A stretch of 64,000 bases of DNA from NCBI RefSeq assembly GCF_026016445.1, contig NZ_CP096147.1:1152501-1216500 (forward strand), given 5' to 3'. The position numbers and the translations under genes are program-made. Of this stretch, positions 41,018 to 49,726 are shown piece by piece. How positions within the stretch are numbered: the first letter of the stretch is position 1; every line of letters starts with the position of its first letter. This stretch comes from Cognatishimia activa (lineage in GTDB: Bacteria; Pseudomonadota; Alphaproteobacteria; Rhodobacterales; Rhodobacteraceae). Under the pieces are notes generated by a model that saw nothing but the letters and a program-made list of their open reading frames with translations, did not search any database and was not told the DNA's origin.

Positions 41018-43292
41018 CGAGAACCTTCAGGTCAGCTATCGGAATAATGCGGAACTCGTTTCGCCTGAAAAGGTGGAAACGCCAGGTTGGACGGGTGGCT
41101 GCATGGCCGATGATTAACATCACGACATGACGCGGAGTCTTTTCCTGCTCATGGAGGAGCTGAGCCATAGCCTTTAGATCAATATCGCTAGGCTTCGGTA
41201 TTGAAACAGGGTGTGTATGCCAAACGCCCACAAACTTCGTTGAGTTTCCGCTCTCGTTCGCGTGGTATTCGCACTGCTCATGAGTTCCCTCGATGCCGCA
41301 TTCAAACAGTTCGGGAGATTTAGTACTGTCAGGTGGTGGACCAGTGGCAACGTCAATCGAAATGATGCCGAGCGCGTCATCAATTTCGCCAAGTAAAATG
41401 CCGCCAGTTTCATCCTTATCGCTGCCAGTGCGGGCGTTAGATTTCATCTCAGTTTCAATGGCTGTTTGCGCTCCGTAGGAGAGATGAACTCGGTATTCGT
41501 GTAGTGCTTCGACATGCGTGCTTGGTTGACCAAGCTCGACAATTCGCGAAGTTATTGCACCATGTTCGTTAGGCGAACCGACGAAGAAAGCGGTAGCCGC
41601 TGAGTGGTCTCTTTTAACTAAGGCCGAACTTGCAAACCTAAAAAAGGAAGACGCAAAGTAGGCAATGTCTGCCGCTGAACCTACGAATGTAGGCTCGGAG
41701 CAACCTGGCTCGGGCTGAAAACCTGGCTCAAGCTGTTCTGCTGGCCAGAAAGCTTTAGCAAAAGCTTTCAGATCAGGATCAGACATTGCTGCAAGTTTAG
41801 TGTTTCGCAAAACATCCGAAGGGCCTAACCCCGTACCTTCCAGGTTGAGCGTAGCTATGCCTTTGGATGCGTCAGAATTTATTGCACACCGCAACATCGG
41901 AGGGACAATTGCCTGAGTTCCGAGACTAAGTTGCAGAGCTATTGCAACCCGTTTCGACGCGGTTGCATCAATGATCAGATCAAAGTCGCTGATCATGTGT
42001 CCCTCAGGCCAGCCTTTCGTGAGATCAGCATTTGAAAAGTCAATGTCTGCTTTTGGATTAATTCTTTCCAGTTCCCTAGTGAGTGCGCTCTCTTTTGTGA
42101 AACCAACTTGATAATGTTTGAATTGTTGGCGGACGAGAATGCCAGGATTAACGGTCGAATTATCAAACAAACTAATCTTAGTTACGCCCGCTCGCGTCAG
42201 GTATTCACCTATGTGAGTGCCGAGAGCCCCACATCCAAGCAAAGCAATTTTCTTTCCTAGGAACCAGTTGGCGTCTGTTCCTTTGTCACGGCGAAAGGTA
42301 ACTTCAGGACGAGTATCATATACACGACACCATTGTGTCTTAGCTTTGGCCGCCCATTCCAAGACAATCTTCCAAGATTCCAGATTTGCTTCGGCGTCGT
42401 CTTCCAAGATTATGGATTGGAGCGCTTTCACGTGCTTGGCATCCATCTTCCATGCGCTCAAGTGCTGTTTAATTGGTTCGCCAGCAGCCCGACGCCTCAT
42501 GGGCGCGCCCACTATAAAATACAGAGGCTCATTGTTTGGCTGGCAAAGAGCAAAAACCTTTAGAATGGAAAAGAGTAGATCAAAAGGAACCCCGCGAGTT
42601 TCAAGGGTCGAAATAAGCTTGCTGATCGTATCGGGGTACTCCATCGGCATCGCTTGATTAAGAAGCACAACGGCGGCAAACTTTTCGTCTTTAGGGACAG
42701 AACTTGGCGTTTTCACCCACTCAGATATATCGAAGCAATACTCATTTCTCTTGATAAGTTTTGCAGCTCCAATCCAGAAGTTATTTCCTTTTGGTATTTC
42801 TGGTGCATCAACTTCGACTGCAAGCTTGGTTTCGGAAGTAGAGTATTCGATGGGTGGATGAAGTGGCGCGTCATCTGGATCAAGTTGATTACGTGCAGCA
42901 TCTCGTAGCCAATTGTCCAGACGCTGAACAAACCCAAACATTCCATCCTGGGCCGCCCACTCGACATCGGTCGCTTGAAATAAACACAAATAGTCTCCCC
43001 ATTGAACGTGGTCACGTCCGAGGAAACGCTTGTGCGCGAAATGTGCAGTAGGAGGCTTTACAGGGAACCTAGGTGATACATGAATTCTAAGTGGTTCGCG
43101 CTTTCTGAACTTAAGTCCACCCTCTTCGAATTCATAGCTATTGGTTTCAATAGACACACGAATTGTTAGAGACTCGCCCTCACAAGTTGGATACTTAATG
43201 TCGACAATATCCAAAGTGTCATTGCTAGCTACAGAAATGTCTTTTAACTGCTCAATAGCAAGCAGTTGCCCCTTAGTTGTATGTTCCACCAT
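41007..43292 (-). CDS. E2-E1-JAB triple fusion (ubiquitin-like conjugation/deconjugation enzyme)
   Basis: 761 residues from ATG 43292. Residues 1-150 look like an E2/UBC domain (PRFPVKPPTAHF, then GDYLCLFQATDVEW with candidate Cys103). Residues 345-580 form a ThiF/E1 domain: nucleotide loop ALLGCGALGTHIGEYLTRAG, FDNSTVNPGILVRQQF, DLIIDATASKRVA and candidate catalytic Cys531 in PGCSEPTFVGSAADI. Residues 610-745 form a JAB/JAMM peptidase: TGGILLGE with Glu628, then HTHP and SDID giving His692, His694 and Asp705. In CBASS type II these activities are split between Cap2 (E2-E1) and Cap3 (JAB). It overlaps the MBL gene by 20 bp and the patatin gene by 11 bp. Confidence 0.88.
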   Translation of the reverse strand: MVEHTTKGQLLAIEQLKDISVASNDTLDIVDIKYPTCEGESLTIRVSIETNSYEFEEGGLKFRKREPLRIHVSPRFPVKPPTAHFAHKRFLGRDHVQWGDYLCLFQATDVEWAAQDGMFGFVQRLDNWLRDAARNQLDPDDAPLHPPIEYSTSETKLAVEVDAPEIPKGNNFWIGAAKLIKRNEYCFDISEWVKTPSSVPKDEKFAAVVLLNQAMPMEYPDTISKLISTLETRGVPFDLLFSILKVFALCQPNNEPLYFIVGAPMRRRAAGEPIKQHLSAWKMDAKHVKALQSIILEDDAEANLESWKIVLEWAAKAKTQWCRVYDTRPEVTFRRDKGTDANWFLGKKIALLGCGALGTHIGEYLTRAGVTKISLFDNSTVNPGILVRQQFKHYQVGFTKESALTRELERINPKADIDFSNADLTKGWPEGHMISDFDLIIDATASKRVAIALQLSLGTQAIVPPMLRCAINSDASKGIATLNLEGTGLGPSDVLRNTKLAAMSDPDLKAFAKAFWPAEQLEPGFQPEPGCSEPTFVGSAADIAYFASSFFRFASSALVKRDHSAATAFFVGSPNEHGAITSRIVELGQPSTHVEALHEYRVHLSYGAQTAIETEMKSNARTGSDKDETGGILLGEIDDALGIISIDVATGPPPDSTKSPELFECGIEGTHEQCEYHANESGNSTKFVGVWHTHPVSIPKPSDIDLKAMAQLLHEQEKTPRHVVMLIIGHAATRPTWRFHLFRRNEFRIIPIADLKVLDDQ

Positions 43293-44418
43293 ACCCAACC
43301 TGCTCTGTCGGAGGGGTGTCCGACCCTCTTGCATCGTCAACAGCACTAGCCAGCTTGTTTGTAGAAGTCGCTTCTACTATTTCTTGATCTGCAAAAGTTC
43401 CATCCGAAGCATCAAAGACGAGCGGTGCGCCTTCTTCTCCATCTTCTTGAGTACACAAAAAACCACCGTCCGCGATTTCTTCGTATCGATTTTTTGCTTT
43501 TGCGTGAGGTGGGTTATCGCCTGATGAGTTTTTTGATGGCACTTTCTCGCTGCTTGCAATGATTACGCCACCTTCAACTTGGTATTCTGCTAGGTCATCA
43601 AGAATATCCTGCTTTAAAACCTCGCTTTCGCCTTCTTTGTGGTACATGGCTGACTTGCTACAATGATGAGGTGCAAGGAAAATCTTCCATGCTAGGTATT
43701 CCTCGTTCTGAGCTTCCTTCGTCGTATCAAAGATTTTACGAAGTCGTGGGTAGGCTATGTCCCCGAATAGAAGCGCGCCTCCTTTTGATGGGTCATCACC
43801 AAGAACGATTTGCATACATAGGCTTGTATTGTTGCGATCACCATCGGTTTCTTCCGCGAACGGAGCATGTATGAAAGCGTTGAATTCACCTTCATAGTTT
43901 GAGCCATCGATCTCTGTTACAGAGTTGCCTGGAATAGTTAGGCGCTCTTCAGGAAAACCGTCATACTGTTCTTCTTTCAGGAGATCATCATATCCGATGA
44001 TTCTGACACGATCACCTGCCTCAGTTTCTCCATTAGAGTTTATCGTTTTTTTGACACGGCGTTCCGCTTCCTCTTTGAAAACGACCGCATCAGGGCACAA
44101 GTCTTGATCATTTTCTACGAAGACACGTGGTGTGAACCAGATTTCGCCTATCGTCACTCGATCAAGCAAATCTTCAAAACCTTGGATGTGATCCTTGTCA
44201 GGATGTGTCAAAGCAAATGCCGAAAGGTATGGCTTCCCGTCTACAGTCGGCAAATTTTCCTCTAGTTCGTCTACCAACGCGGCGTGGTCATCGCTTGCTT
44301 CGCCTGCGCTGTGTAGGTCCCGAAGATCAACTTGCAGAACGATACCATCTTTAACGACAATCGAGGTGCTGTCTCCTGTGCCAACAGGCCAAAACATTAT
44401 TTTTGGTTCATCAAACAT
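43273..44418 (-). CDS. MBL-fold (ComEC-type) metallohydrolase of a ubiquitin-like operon
   Basis: 381 residues, first gene of the operon, with GGAG ahead of the ATG. Metal ligands are LTHPDKDHIQG (H72, D74, D76, H77), GALLFGDIAYPRL and LAPHHCSKSAMYH, the pattern of ComEC/Rec2-like MBL proteins. After about residue 300 the chain becomes acidic and flexible (TSTNKLASAVDDARGSDTPP) and ends TEQVGYGGTYN. That is a Gly-Gly three residues from the C-terminus, reminiscent of a processable ubiquitin-like tail. Possible roles are a phosphodiesterase/nuclease, the sensor of the system, or its conjugation substrate; none is proven. Confidence 0.85.
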   Translation of the reverse strand: MFDEPKIMFWPVGTGDSTSIVVKDGIVLQVDLRDLHSAGEASDDHAALVDELEENLPTVDGKPYLSAFALTHPDKDHIQGFEDLLDRVTIGEIWFTPRVFVENDQDLCPDAVVFKEEAERRVKKTINSNGETEAGDRVRIIGYDDLLKEEQYDGFPEERLTIPGNSVTEIDGSNYEGEFNAFIHAPFAEETDGDRNNTSLCMQIVLGDDPSKGGALLFGDIAYPRLRKIFDTTKEAQNEEYLAWKIFLAPHHCSKSAMYHKEGESEVLKQDILDDLAEYQVEGGVIIASSEKVPSKNSSGDNPPHAKAKNRYEEIADGGFLCTQEDGEEGAPLVFDASDGTFADQEIVEATSTNKLASAVDDARGSDTPPTEQVGYGGTYN

Positions 44419-44792
44419 ATCTGTCTCCGCGCTGTTCGAAATATTTCACCAGCGTTTGCTTCTAAAACTTACTTTCTGCACAACTTATATTGTTGCCAGA
44501 TAGAGAATATACAAGATGAAGTAGCTAAGTGAAGGCTGAATTGTCGTTCTTCCACATAGCCAGTGCCTCAAAAACTATCTTTGTGGCAATAATTTGCAAT
44601 GCGTGCTGTTCGTCAAAATTAAAGATACAGGTGGAAAGATGAAAAAAAGATTTCAATACTAATGCGGCATATGAATGCCAAGATAGGCCGAATATTTGGG
44701 GGGTGATTGCATTTGCATTCAATCCAAAGTGACGCGGCAAAATTGTAAATTAAAGATTTCAAAAAACGTAGAAACAAGAGGACGTAAATTAT
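44419..44792. promoter_or_regulatory. AT-rich divergent intergenic region
   Basis: 374 bp between the MBL operon and the pentapeptide gene. Short open frames here lack start signals and look accidental. It should hold both divergent promoters. No clear operator or repeat was seen. Confidence 0.5.
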
Positions 44793-45893
44793 ATGATTAA
44801 CAAAGGTCAAATTACTCCTACTGAGTTGTCCAATCGCATCAAAAATCATGAACTGTGGCTGAAAGACCCGTCCAAAGGAAAACGATTTCAAGCTTATAAT
44901 CAAGACTTTATAGGTATGGATTTTGCAGGGGACCTCTCCAAGGCAATTTTTGAACTTTGTGATCTAACCTTTACTAAGTGGAAAAACGTTAGAGTTGACG
45001 AGGTCATTTTCGAGCGTTGCAATTTTTCCCATTCAGAACTCGAAAGTGTTCGAAACTCGCCTGGCAAAAAACTAACTATAGAGACTTGCAGCTTCTTTCG
45101 AGCAAAAATAACGGGGTGCCAAATATACGATGCGCGTTTAACGGACGTCGGTTTCGCCAGCGCAACGTTGACTAACTTTACGATCAATAGCTCCAGCTCA
45201 ACAGATTTATCTTTTCGTAGTGCTGTTTGGAACTACGGTGGCTTCGTCAAAGGAACAATAAACCGAGCTAATTTCGAAAACTGTAAGGTTTCGAATATTG
45301 TTGTCTCTGATTGTAAAGCTTACGTTTGGTACGCTCCGAAGTTCGATTTTTCGAAAGTGACTGTTTTTAAAGATACAGAATTCCTTGCTTGTGATTTTGA
45401 AGAAGCTCAAGCAGAGGGGCTGACATTTGGGCAAGGTCGAAGCAACCCTTTGGGCATAAAGTCATTAGGTCGGTCTAAATTTGTTGGTGCAAACCTACAA
45501 AATTGCTTCTTCGAGGATATCGAAGTTTATGGTTGTGACTTTTCGGGAGCTTCGCTTTCGGATGCGAACTTTTCGAGTGTTGACTTAATTAATGCCAAAT
45601 TTATTGGCGTAGACGCAAGCCCGTTTACCATGACAGGGTGCTCTGCATACAAAGCTTCATTCGTAGAAGCAAAAGGTAATAATTGGTACTTGGCAGGCTG
45701 TGAACTATCGAGAGCTGATTTTACGAATGCAGAAATCTCTAGTAGCCAAATGAAATATTGCGATTTGACGGGCGCAAAATTGTTTGGGGTAAGTGTTACA
45801 AAAATTAGCTTTACTGGAAGCGAATTGGACGGAGCGACATGGGTCGATGGCCAGTTTTGCAAGGTGGACTCTAAGGGATATTGCAAGTTATGA
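44793..45893 (+). CDS. Pentapeptide-repeat-like protein
   Basis: 366 residues. Degenerate A(D/N)LXX-type pentapeptides run through most of the protein and are clearest at about 225-350: SKFVGANLQNCFFEDIEVYG, CDFSGASLSDANFSSVDLIN, LSRADFTNAEISSSQMKYCD and LTGAKLFGVSVTKISFTGSE. Such chains fold as a right-handed quadrilateral helix; some mimic DNA, others act as scaffolds or immunity proteins. It is followed 23 bp later by an HExxH peptidase gene in the same direction. Confidence 0.8.
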   Translation: MINKGQITPTELSNRIKNHELWLKDPSKGKRFQAYNQDFIGMDFAGDLSKAIFELCDLTFTKWKNVRVDEVIFERCNFSHSELESVRNSPGKKLTIETCSFFRAKITGCQIYDARLTDVGFASATLTNFTINSSSSTDLSFRSAVWNYGGFVKGTINRANFENCKVSNIVVSDCKAYVWYAPKFDFSKVTVFKDTEFLACDFEEAQAEGLTFGQGRSNPLGIKSLGRSKFVGANLQNCFFEDIEVYGCDFSGASLSDANFSSVDLINAKFIGVDASPFTMTGCSAYKASFVEAKGNNWYLAGCELSRADFTNAEISSSQMKYCDLTGAKLFGVSVTKISFTGSELDGATWVDGQFCKVDSKGYCKL

Positions 45894-45916
45894 GCTGAAA
45901 ATTGGAACTACCGACA

Positions 45917-46795
45917 ATGAATATCTTAGCTGAATCGGTAAATCGCGTTGCTTCCCATTTCGATGAAAAGTTGCTTGAAGGGCTTTCGGTGGTTTTGACC
46001 GACCACAAAGGCATCTACGCGTCGATAGATCGGTTTGAGTTTCCGAGGTTGCAGGTATCCAGCGTGACTATAGAATTCATTAGCCAATTTGCTGAGGCTG
46101 ATGGTAAGAAATTTTCCGTTTTCGACGCTCTTGATTGGCTAGTGATGCACGAACTTCAGCACCTGCGTCTTGGTCATTTCGAACTAGGATTCGTGTTTGA
46201 TGTGGCTCAGCGAGCTAAAACTCAATCTTGGAAAGTAGCTAATGTCATTCCTGAGAAAGCTTATCGCGTAAGTCAGTGCATTGAAATGCAGGCGGACCAT
46301 GAAGCGATAAGTTACTCGCTTGGCAGCTATTTAGAAAATAGCTGGTCTGAAATGCGCAAAAAAATCGCCGCAATTTCTGCAATGATGGTTTTGATTGAGC
46401 GAGAAGACGCCGTGATTAAATCTGCCGAAAAAACACACCCCAAGGCTGCAACACGAATTTTTCAACTTCTGTGCCACGTTGCTGAAATGCCTTTGATAAA
46501 AGCACATTTGGAAAACGACCCCAGTGTGCTTCCCACCGCGAACAAGATTGAACGCTTCGGGAAAGAGGTTACTTTGCCTTGCTACTTCGACGCATTACGG
46601 CTGGCAGAAGTAGGAGGAGCTATGAGCATTCAAGCTGACCTCGGAGCCCCTCAAGACTTTTTCGCAGACATGGAGTTGGTCAAACTGGGTCAGCCTCACC
46701 GATATTCTTATCTCCGGACCGAGGGTGCGAAAGAGTGGGTGACGCTTTGGAAATGCAATGAGATGCTGAAAACAACTATGCAAGCCTTCACGTAG
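45917..46795 (+). CDS. HExxH zinc metallopeptidase-like protein, partner of pentapeptide protein
   Basis: 292 residues from ATG 45917 (an in-frame TTG 15 bp earlier is possible). The zinc motif is VMHELQHLRLGH (H78, E79, H82), and a third ligand is expected in CIEMQADHEAISYSL (E123 or D127), a gluzincin-like arrangement also found in the phage-exclusion peptidase Lit and in M48-like proteins. No membrane segment is visible. The following 150 residues are helical and unrecognised. A two-gene defence or toxin role with the pentapeptide protein is inferred from pairing and location only. Confidence 0.7.
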   Translation: MNILAESVNRVASHFDEKLLEGLSVVLTDHKGIYASIDRFEFPRLQVSSVTIEFISQFAEADGKKFSVFDALDWLVMHELQHLRLGHFELGFVFDVAQRAKTQSWKVANVIPEKAYRVSQCIEMQADHEAISYSLGSYLENSWSEMRKKIAAISAMMVLIEREDAVIKSAEKTHPKAATRIFQLLCHVAEMPLIKAHLENDPSVLPTANKIERFGKEVTLPCYFDALRLAEVGGAMSIQADLGAPQDFFADMELVKLGQPHRYSYLRTEGAKEWVTLWKCNEMLKTTMQAFT

Positions 46796-46828
46796 GTCTT
46801 TCGACGAGAGTTTGACTTCAAGCTCACA

Positions 46829-48274
46829 TCAACTCGATACCACGGTCGGACCAGTGACCAAAGTTTCAAAGTTTTCCAGCTTTCTATATGTTGCGTCCTG
46901 GCTTTCCAGCAGTTCCTTCACTTCATCAGCGGTCAAATTAATCTCGCTAATTCCAGAATGTTTGGTGTACCGAGAACCGATCAGCGTGTTTCTTAAGCTC
47001 TCCCGTCTATCTACGTAGACGCCTGTTAACAGTTCTTCACTTTGGTATCGTCTGAACTTGTACTGGCATATGCCGCTGAAATCGCTGTCGCGAAGTCTGT
47101 AGCCGATAAATACACTGTCTAAGTAGTGTGCAATTTCTCTATGCTCAGTTTCAGTTTCCTCAATCTGTCCATTTTGGTTGTAAACTTTGGCCTGAACACT
47201 GATACCACGCTCATTGTATCCGATTTCTACCAATCCCAATCGATTTGCAATTTGGTTATCAGACTGATCATCCTTTCGGTAACTTACGGTAATCCAGAGA
47301 CCTACCTTATCAACCAACCTTGAGCTAGCATTTTGAAGACGTGTTTCAGCGTTGTCGGTGTAGTCGATTAAGAAACCCTTGTCGGACTCATCAAATACTG
47401 ATCGGTTCCAAGTCCGTTTTATCAACGCTTCAAAATAGTCTTCGAAAGTTTTGAGAACGTCTCGGTCAATCGTGGCATATATTGGCGATTGTTCGCTTTC
47501 ATCCCCTGAAACCCATCCCCAAAACACTTCAGTTGGTCGTGACGATGCATAGTCCAAAATAATGAAGTTAATTGTTGGCATTGTGTGTTTCAGTACAAAA
47601 ACCCGATGCTCTCCTTTATGGCGAGAATTGGGTGATATTGCTTTGTATCGATCCGAAAAATATTCTTTTATACCAACGACATCCTGCCAAAGCCCTCGAT
47701 TATTGTTGTTGAGCCATTTTTCGTAGCTAGCTATGACGCGGCTGTTTTTCGAGTTGTCTGAAGATATTGGATCCGGGATGTCCAGAAACATGTTTTTGAC
47801 ATTTGTCGCTTCGGAGAGCCTCTCCAATAAGGCTTCTGACGCCTTTATCTTGTTAGGGAAAACCTGAAAGGTTTTTGATCTGTTTGCTAGAAGTTCTAAT
47901 TTTTTGCTTTGGCGCTGGTAGTCTTGAAAAAACAGTTCACGTTGTCGCTCGAATGACTCCGATAGTTTTTCGATTTCGTCTTTTTGTCCATCTACGAGAC
48001 CGCGAAACCACATCCAGTTCAAACCAAGCAGTACGGCGATTGATCCAGCGGTTGAAATAAGCAGTCGCATTGCCTCGCGTTGTGAGTCGCCTGGAGCATT
48101 TTCTGTGGAAAGAAAAATCGCGATCCAAGTTAGCAAGGTTCCAATTATGGTAATAATTGTTGACCAATATGGGTGGTCTGCTATATGCTGAATTCTTTTT
48201 CTTAATGAATTTTTGTTATTTGAGGAGTTATTCGTGTCAAAGTTACTGTCTTTATTTAATTCAAAATCTCGCAT
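46829..48274 (-). CDS. Two-TM, coiled-coil protein with unknown C-terminal domain
   Basis: 481 residues. An Asn/Ser-rich N-terminus leads to TM1 (STIITIIGTLLTWIAIFLS, about 38-56) and TM2 (LLISTAGSIAVLLGLNWMWF, about 71-90). A coiled coil follows (QKDEIEKLSESFERQRELFF, then SKKLELLANRSK, about 96-135). The remaining 340 residues form a soluble domain with no recognised motif. A membrane-anchored sensor or effector is possible by architecture. The first 41 bp overlap, head to head, the small membrane-protein gene on the other strand. Confidence 0.7.
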   Translation of the reverse strand: MRDFELNKDSNFDTNNSSNNKNSLRKRIQHIADHPYWSTIITIIGTLLTWIAIFLSTENAPGDSQREAMRLLISTAGSIAVLLGLNWMWFRGLVDGQKDEIEKLSESFERQRELFFQDYQRQSKKLELLANRSKTFQVFPNKIKASEALLERLSEATNVKNMFLDIPDPISSDNSKNSRVIASYEKWLNNNNRGLWQDVVGIKEYFSDRYKAISPNSRHKGEHRVFVLKHTMPTINFIILDYASSRPTEVFWGWVSGDESEQSPIYATIDRDVLKTFEDYFEALIKRTWNRSVFDESDKGFLIDYTDNAETRLQNASSRLVDKVGLWITVSYRKDDQSDNQIANRLGLVEIGYNERGISVQAKVYNQNGQIEETETEHREIAHYLDSVFIGYRLRDSDFSGICQYKFRRYQSEELLTGVYVDRRESLRNTLIGSRYTKHSGISEINLTADEVKELLESQDATYRKLENFETLVTGPTVVSS

Positions 48275-48425
48275 TGATCACACCATTGCGTCTGGTCTTA
48301 TAGGTTGGATGCTAGTCACGGCGTTTTATGCAACCGTTCCAAAAGCACTAATGAATTGGGAAGAAAGTGCGGTTCAGGAACAAATTGTGCAAGAACATTC
48401 GAGTCTTGATCTACGCCCGAAGTAA
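48234..48425 (+). CDS. Small single-TM protein, GTG start
   Basis: 63 residues. GTG at 48234 has an ideal GAGGAG with a 6-nt spacer, which decides this start over an upstream ATG. The sequence SKLLSLFNSKSRIDHTIASG leads into one membrane helix (LIGWMLVTAFYATVP, about 22-38) and an acidic tail. It is divergent from and overlaps the 5' end of the 481-residue membrane-protein gene. No family recognised. Confidence 0.6.
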   Translation: MSKLLSLFNSKSRIDHTIASGLIGWMLVTAFYATVPKALMNWEESAVQEQIVQEHSSLDLRPK

Positions 48426-48452
48426 ATATGACTCAAATTTGAATGCCTACCG

Positions 48453-49175
48453 CTAGCGTATGAAACTTGCGCTGGTTTTATGCAGCTCACACTGGTTGTT
48501 CCTCACCCACTCTACCATCAAATCTATTTGGGACGGAAAATTAATCTCAGTAGATGTTACCAGCACGAATTCATGAACGCCCTCATGCTCTTCTTCATAG
48601 AGGGGATCAGGGCCTCTAATACCTTGCGGTAGAAAATTTAGTCCCGTTTTCAACACTGCTGAAGTCATGGCCCTTGGCCCAATTTCAATGTTGTACCAAT
48701 GCCCATGAACTTTTTGAAATAGGATAGCTGATCTTTCCTCATGACTTTCAAATTCCAGGCAATAGAGAGTACCAAATCGAATGGTGGTCGCAACTTTCCC
48801 ACGCTGGCTGTTACGCCTTGCGATACCAAACTCCGTTGGTACAGACATAATTTGCAAATTATCGGAATGCGCCTTTTCATCAACGATGGCTTGCCAAAGT
48901 TGCTCTGGCGTCTCTGAGAATATTGCAGGCGCTAGGCTGTGCGCCTTTCCAAAATGGTTCTCAGAAATCCATTGATAGATCAACTTTGCATAAGAACGCC
49001 TGATTTTGCCTCGCCTAAAGGTGGACATGTAGTCCGTGCCCATAAGTACTCTTCGCCCTAAAGCGGCGTCCATGATTGCTTCGACGCTGATGTCAGCGGC
49101 ATCGGCCACAGCACGAGTTGCTATATATAACTGCTTGCGCTCATTCTCGCTGGCTTTCAGCCAATCAATATCCAC
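48453..49175 (-). CDS. Unknown soluble protein of the mobile element
   Basis: 240 residues from GTG 49175, preceded by AGGA with a 7-nt spacer. The N-terminal 85 residues are helical (LKASENERKQLYIATRAVAD, then TFRRGKIRRSYAKLIYQWIS) and could bind DNA. The rest is beta-rich (KVATTIRFGTLYCLEFESHE, then HGHWYNIEIGPRAMTS). No family recognised. 227 bp of AT-rich sequence without a gene separate it from the integrase operon. Confidence 0.65.
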   Translation of the reverse strand: MDIDWLKASENERKQLYIATRAVADAADISVEAIMDAALGRRVLMGTDYMSTFRRGKIRRSYAKLIYQWISENHFGKAHSLAPAIFSETPEQLWQAIVDEKAHSDNLQIMSVPTEFGIARRNSQRGKVATTIRFGTLYCLEFESHEERSAILFQKVHGHWYNIEIGPRAMTSAVLKTGLNFLPQGIRGPDPLYEEEHEGVHEFVLVTSTEINFPSQIDLMVEWVRNNQCELHKTSASFIR

Positions 49176-49402
49176 AAAAAATTCCTAAACAATAATACCC
49201 GATTGAACCCGCTGTAGTCCTCGTGCTCAGCCAAATTGCTCACACTATTCTGCCTACATACGCACCCGACTATTGAATTTTTCACTATCGGGATCAAGCG
49301 TTCACTGATATTTTGTTCCCTTTATGTTCTCGCTAATTGCGATGTGGAGAGGAGGACGAGAACCAGAGTTTGAATAACGCCATTGGGCAGAAAGATGAGG
49401 CT

Positions 49403-49726
49403 ATGACCAAGAAACCACCAGAATTTAACCCAGAGACCGCACCTCCTGCCCTAACGATTGATTGGGATGCTTACCTCCCATTCTTTGAGAACGAAGATAT
49501 TTCGGAGAAAGATAAGCGTGAACTAATAGAAGCTCTTTGGGCAATCATGGTCAGCTTTGTCGATCTCGGATTTGGGATTAGCCCTGTACAGCACGATTGT
49601 GGAAAAGGCGTAAGTTTAGCCACGATGCAGCGCGAGGCTGTGTTAGACTTAAACATCAGCCAGCCAGCCGAAGAAAACACATTGTCCGCTCAATTTGATG
49701 CGGTTGCGAGAAAGGAGTCCCGATGA
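49403..49726 (+). CDS. Small protein coupled to the integrase, possible recombination accessory factor
   Basis: 107 residues from ATG 49403 (an in-frame ATG at 49337 would add 22 residues). It is acidic, with a helical core (ISEKDKRELIEALWAIMVSF) and a CGKGVS segment. Its stop overlaps the integrase ATG (ATGA), so the two are made together. Small genes in this position often modulate integrase directionality, but no known excisionase motif is seen. Confidence 0.7.
   Translation: MTKKPPEFNPETAPPALTIDWDAYLPFFENEDISEKDKRELIEALWAIMVSFVDLGFGISPVQHDCGKGVSLATMQREAVLDLNISQPAEENTLSAQFDAVARKESR

Noticed and set aside
44525..44903. Two short minus-strand frames between the MBL operon and the pentapeptide gene
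   Set aside because: No start signals; one runs into the antisense of the pentapeptide gene.
39842..46795. Search for a CD-NTase (GS-x10-DxD-type nucleotidyltransferase) to complete a canonical CBASS
   Set aside because: None of the proteins around the E2-E1-JAB gene shows such a motif, so a standard CBASS label was not used.
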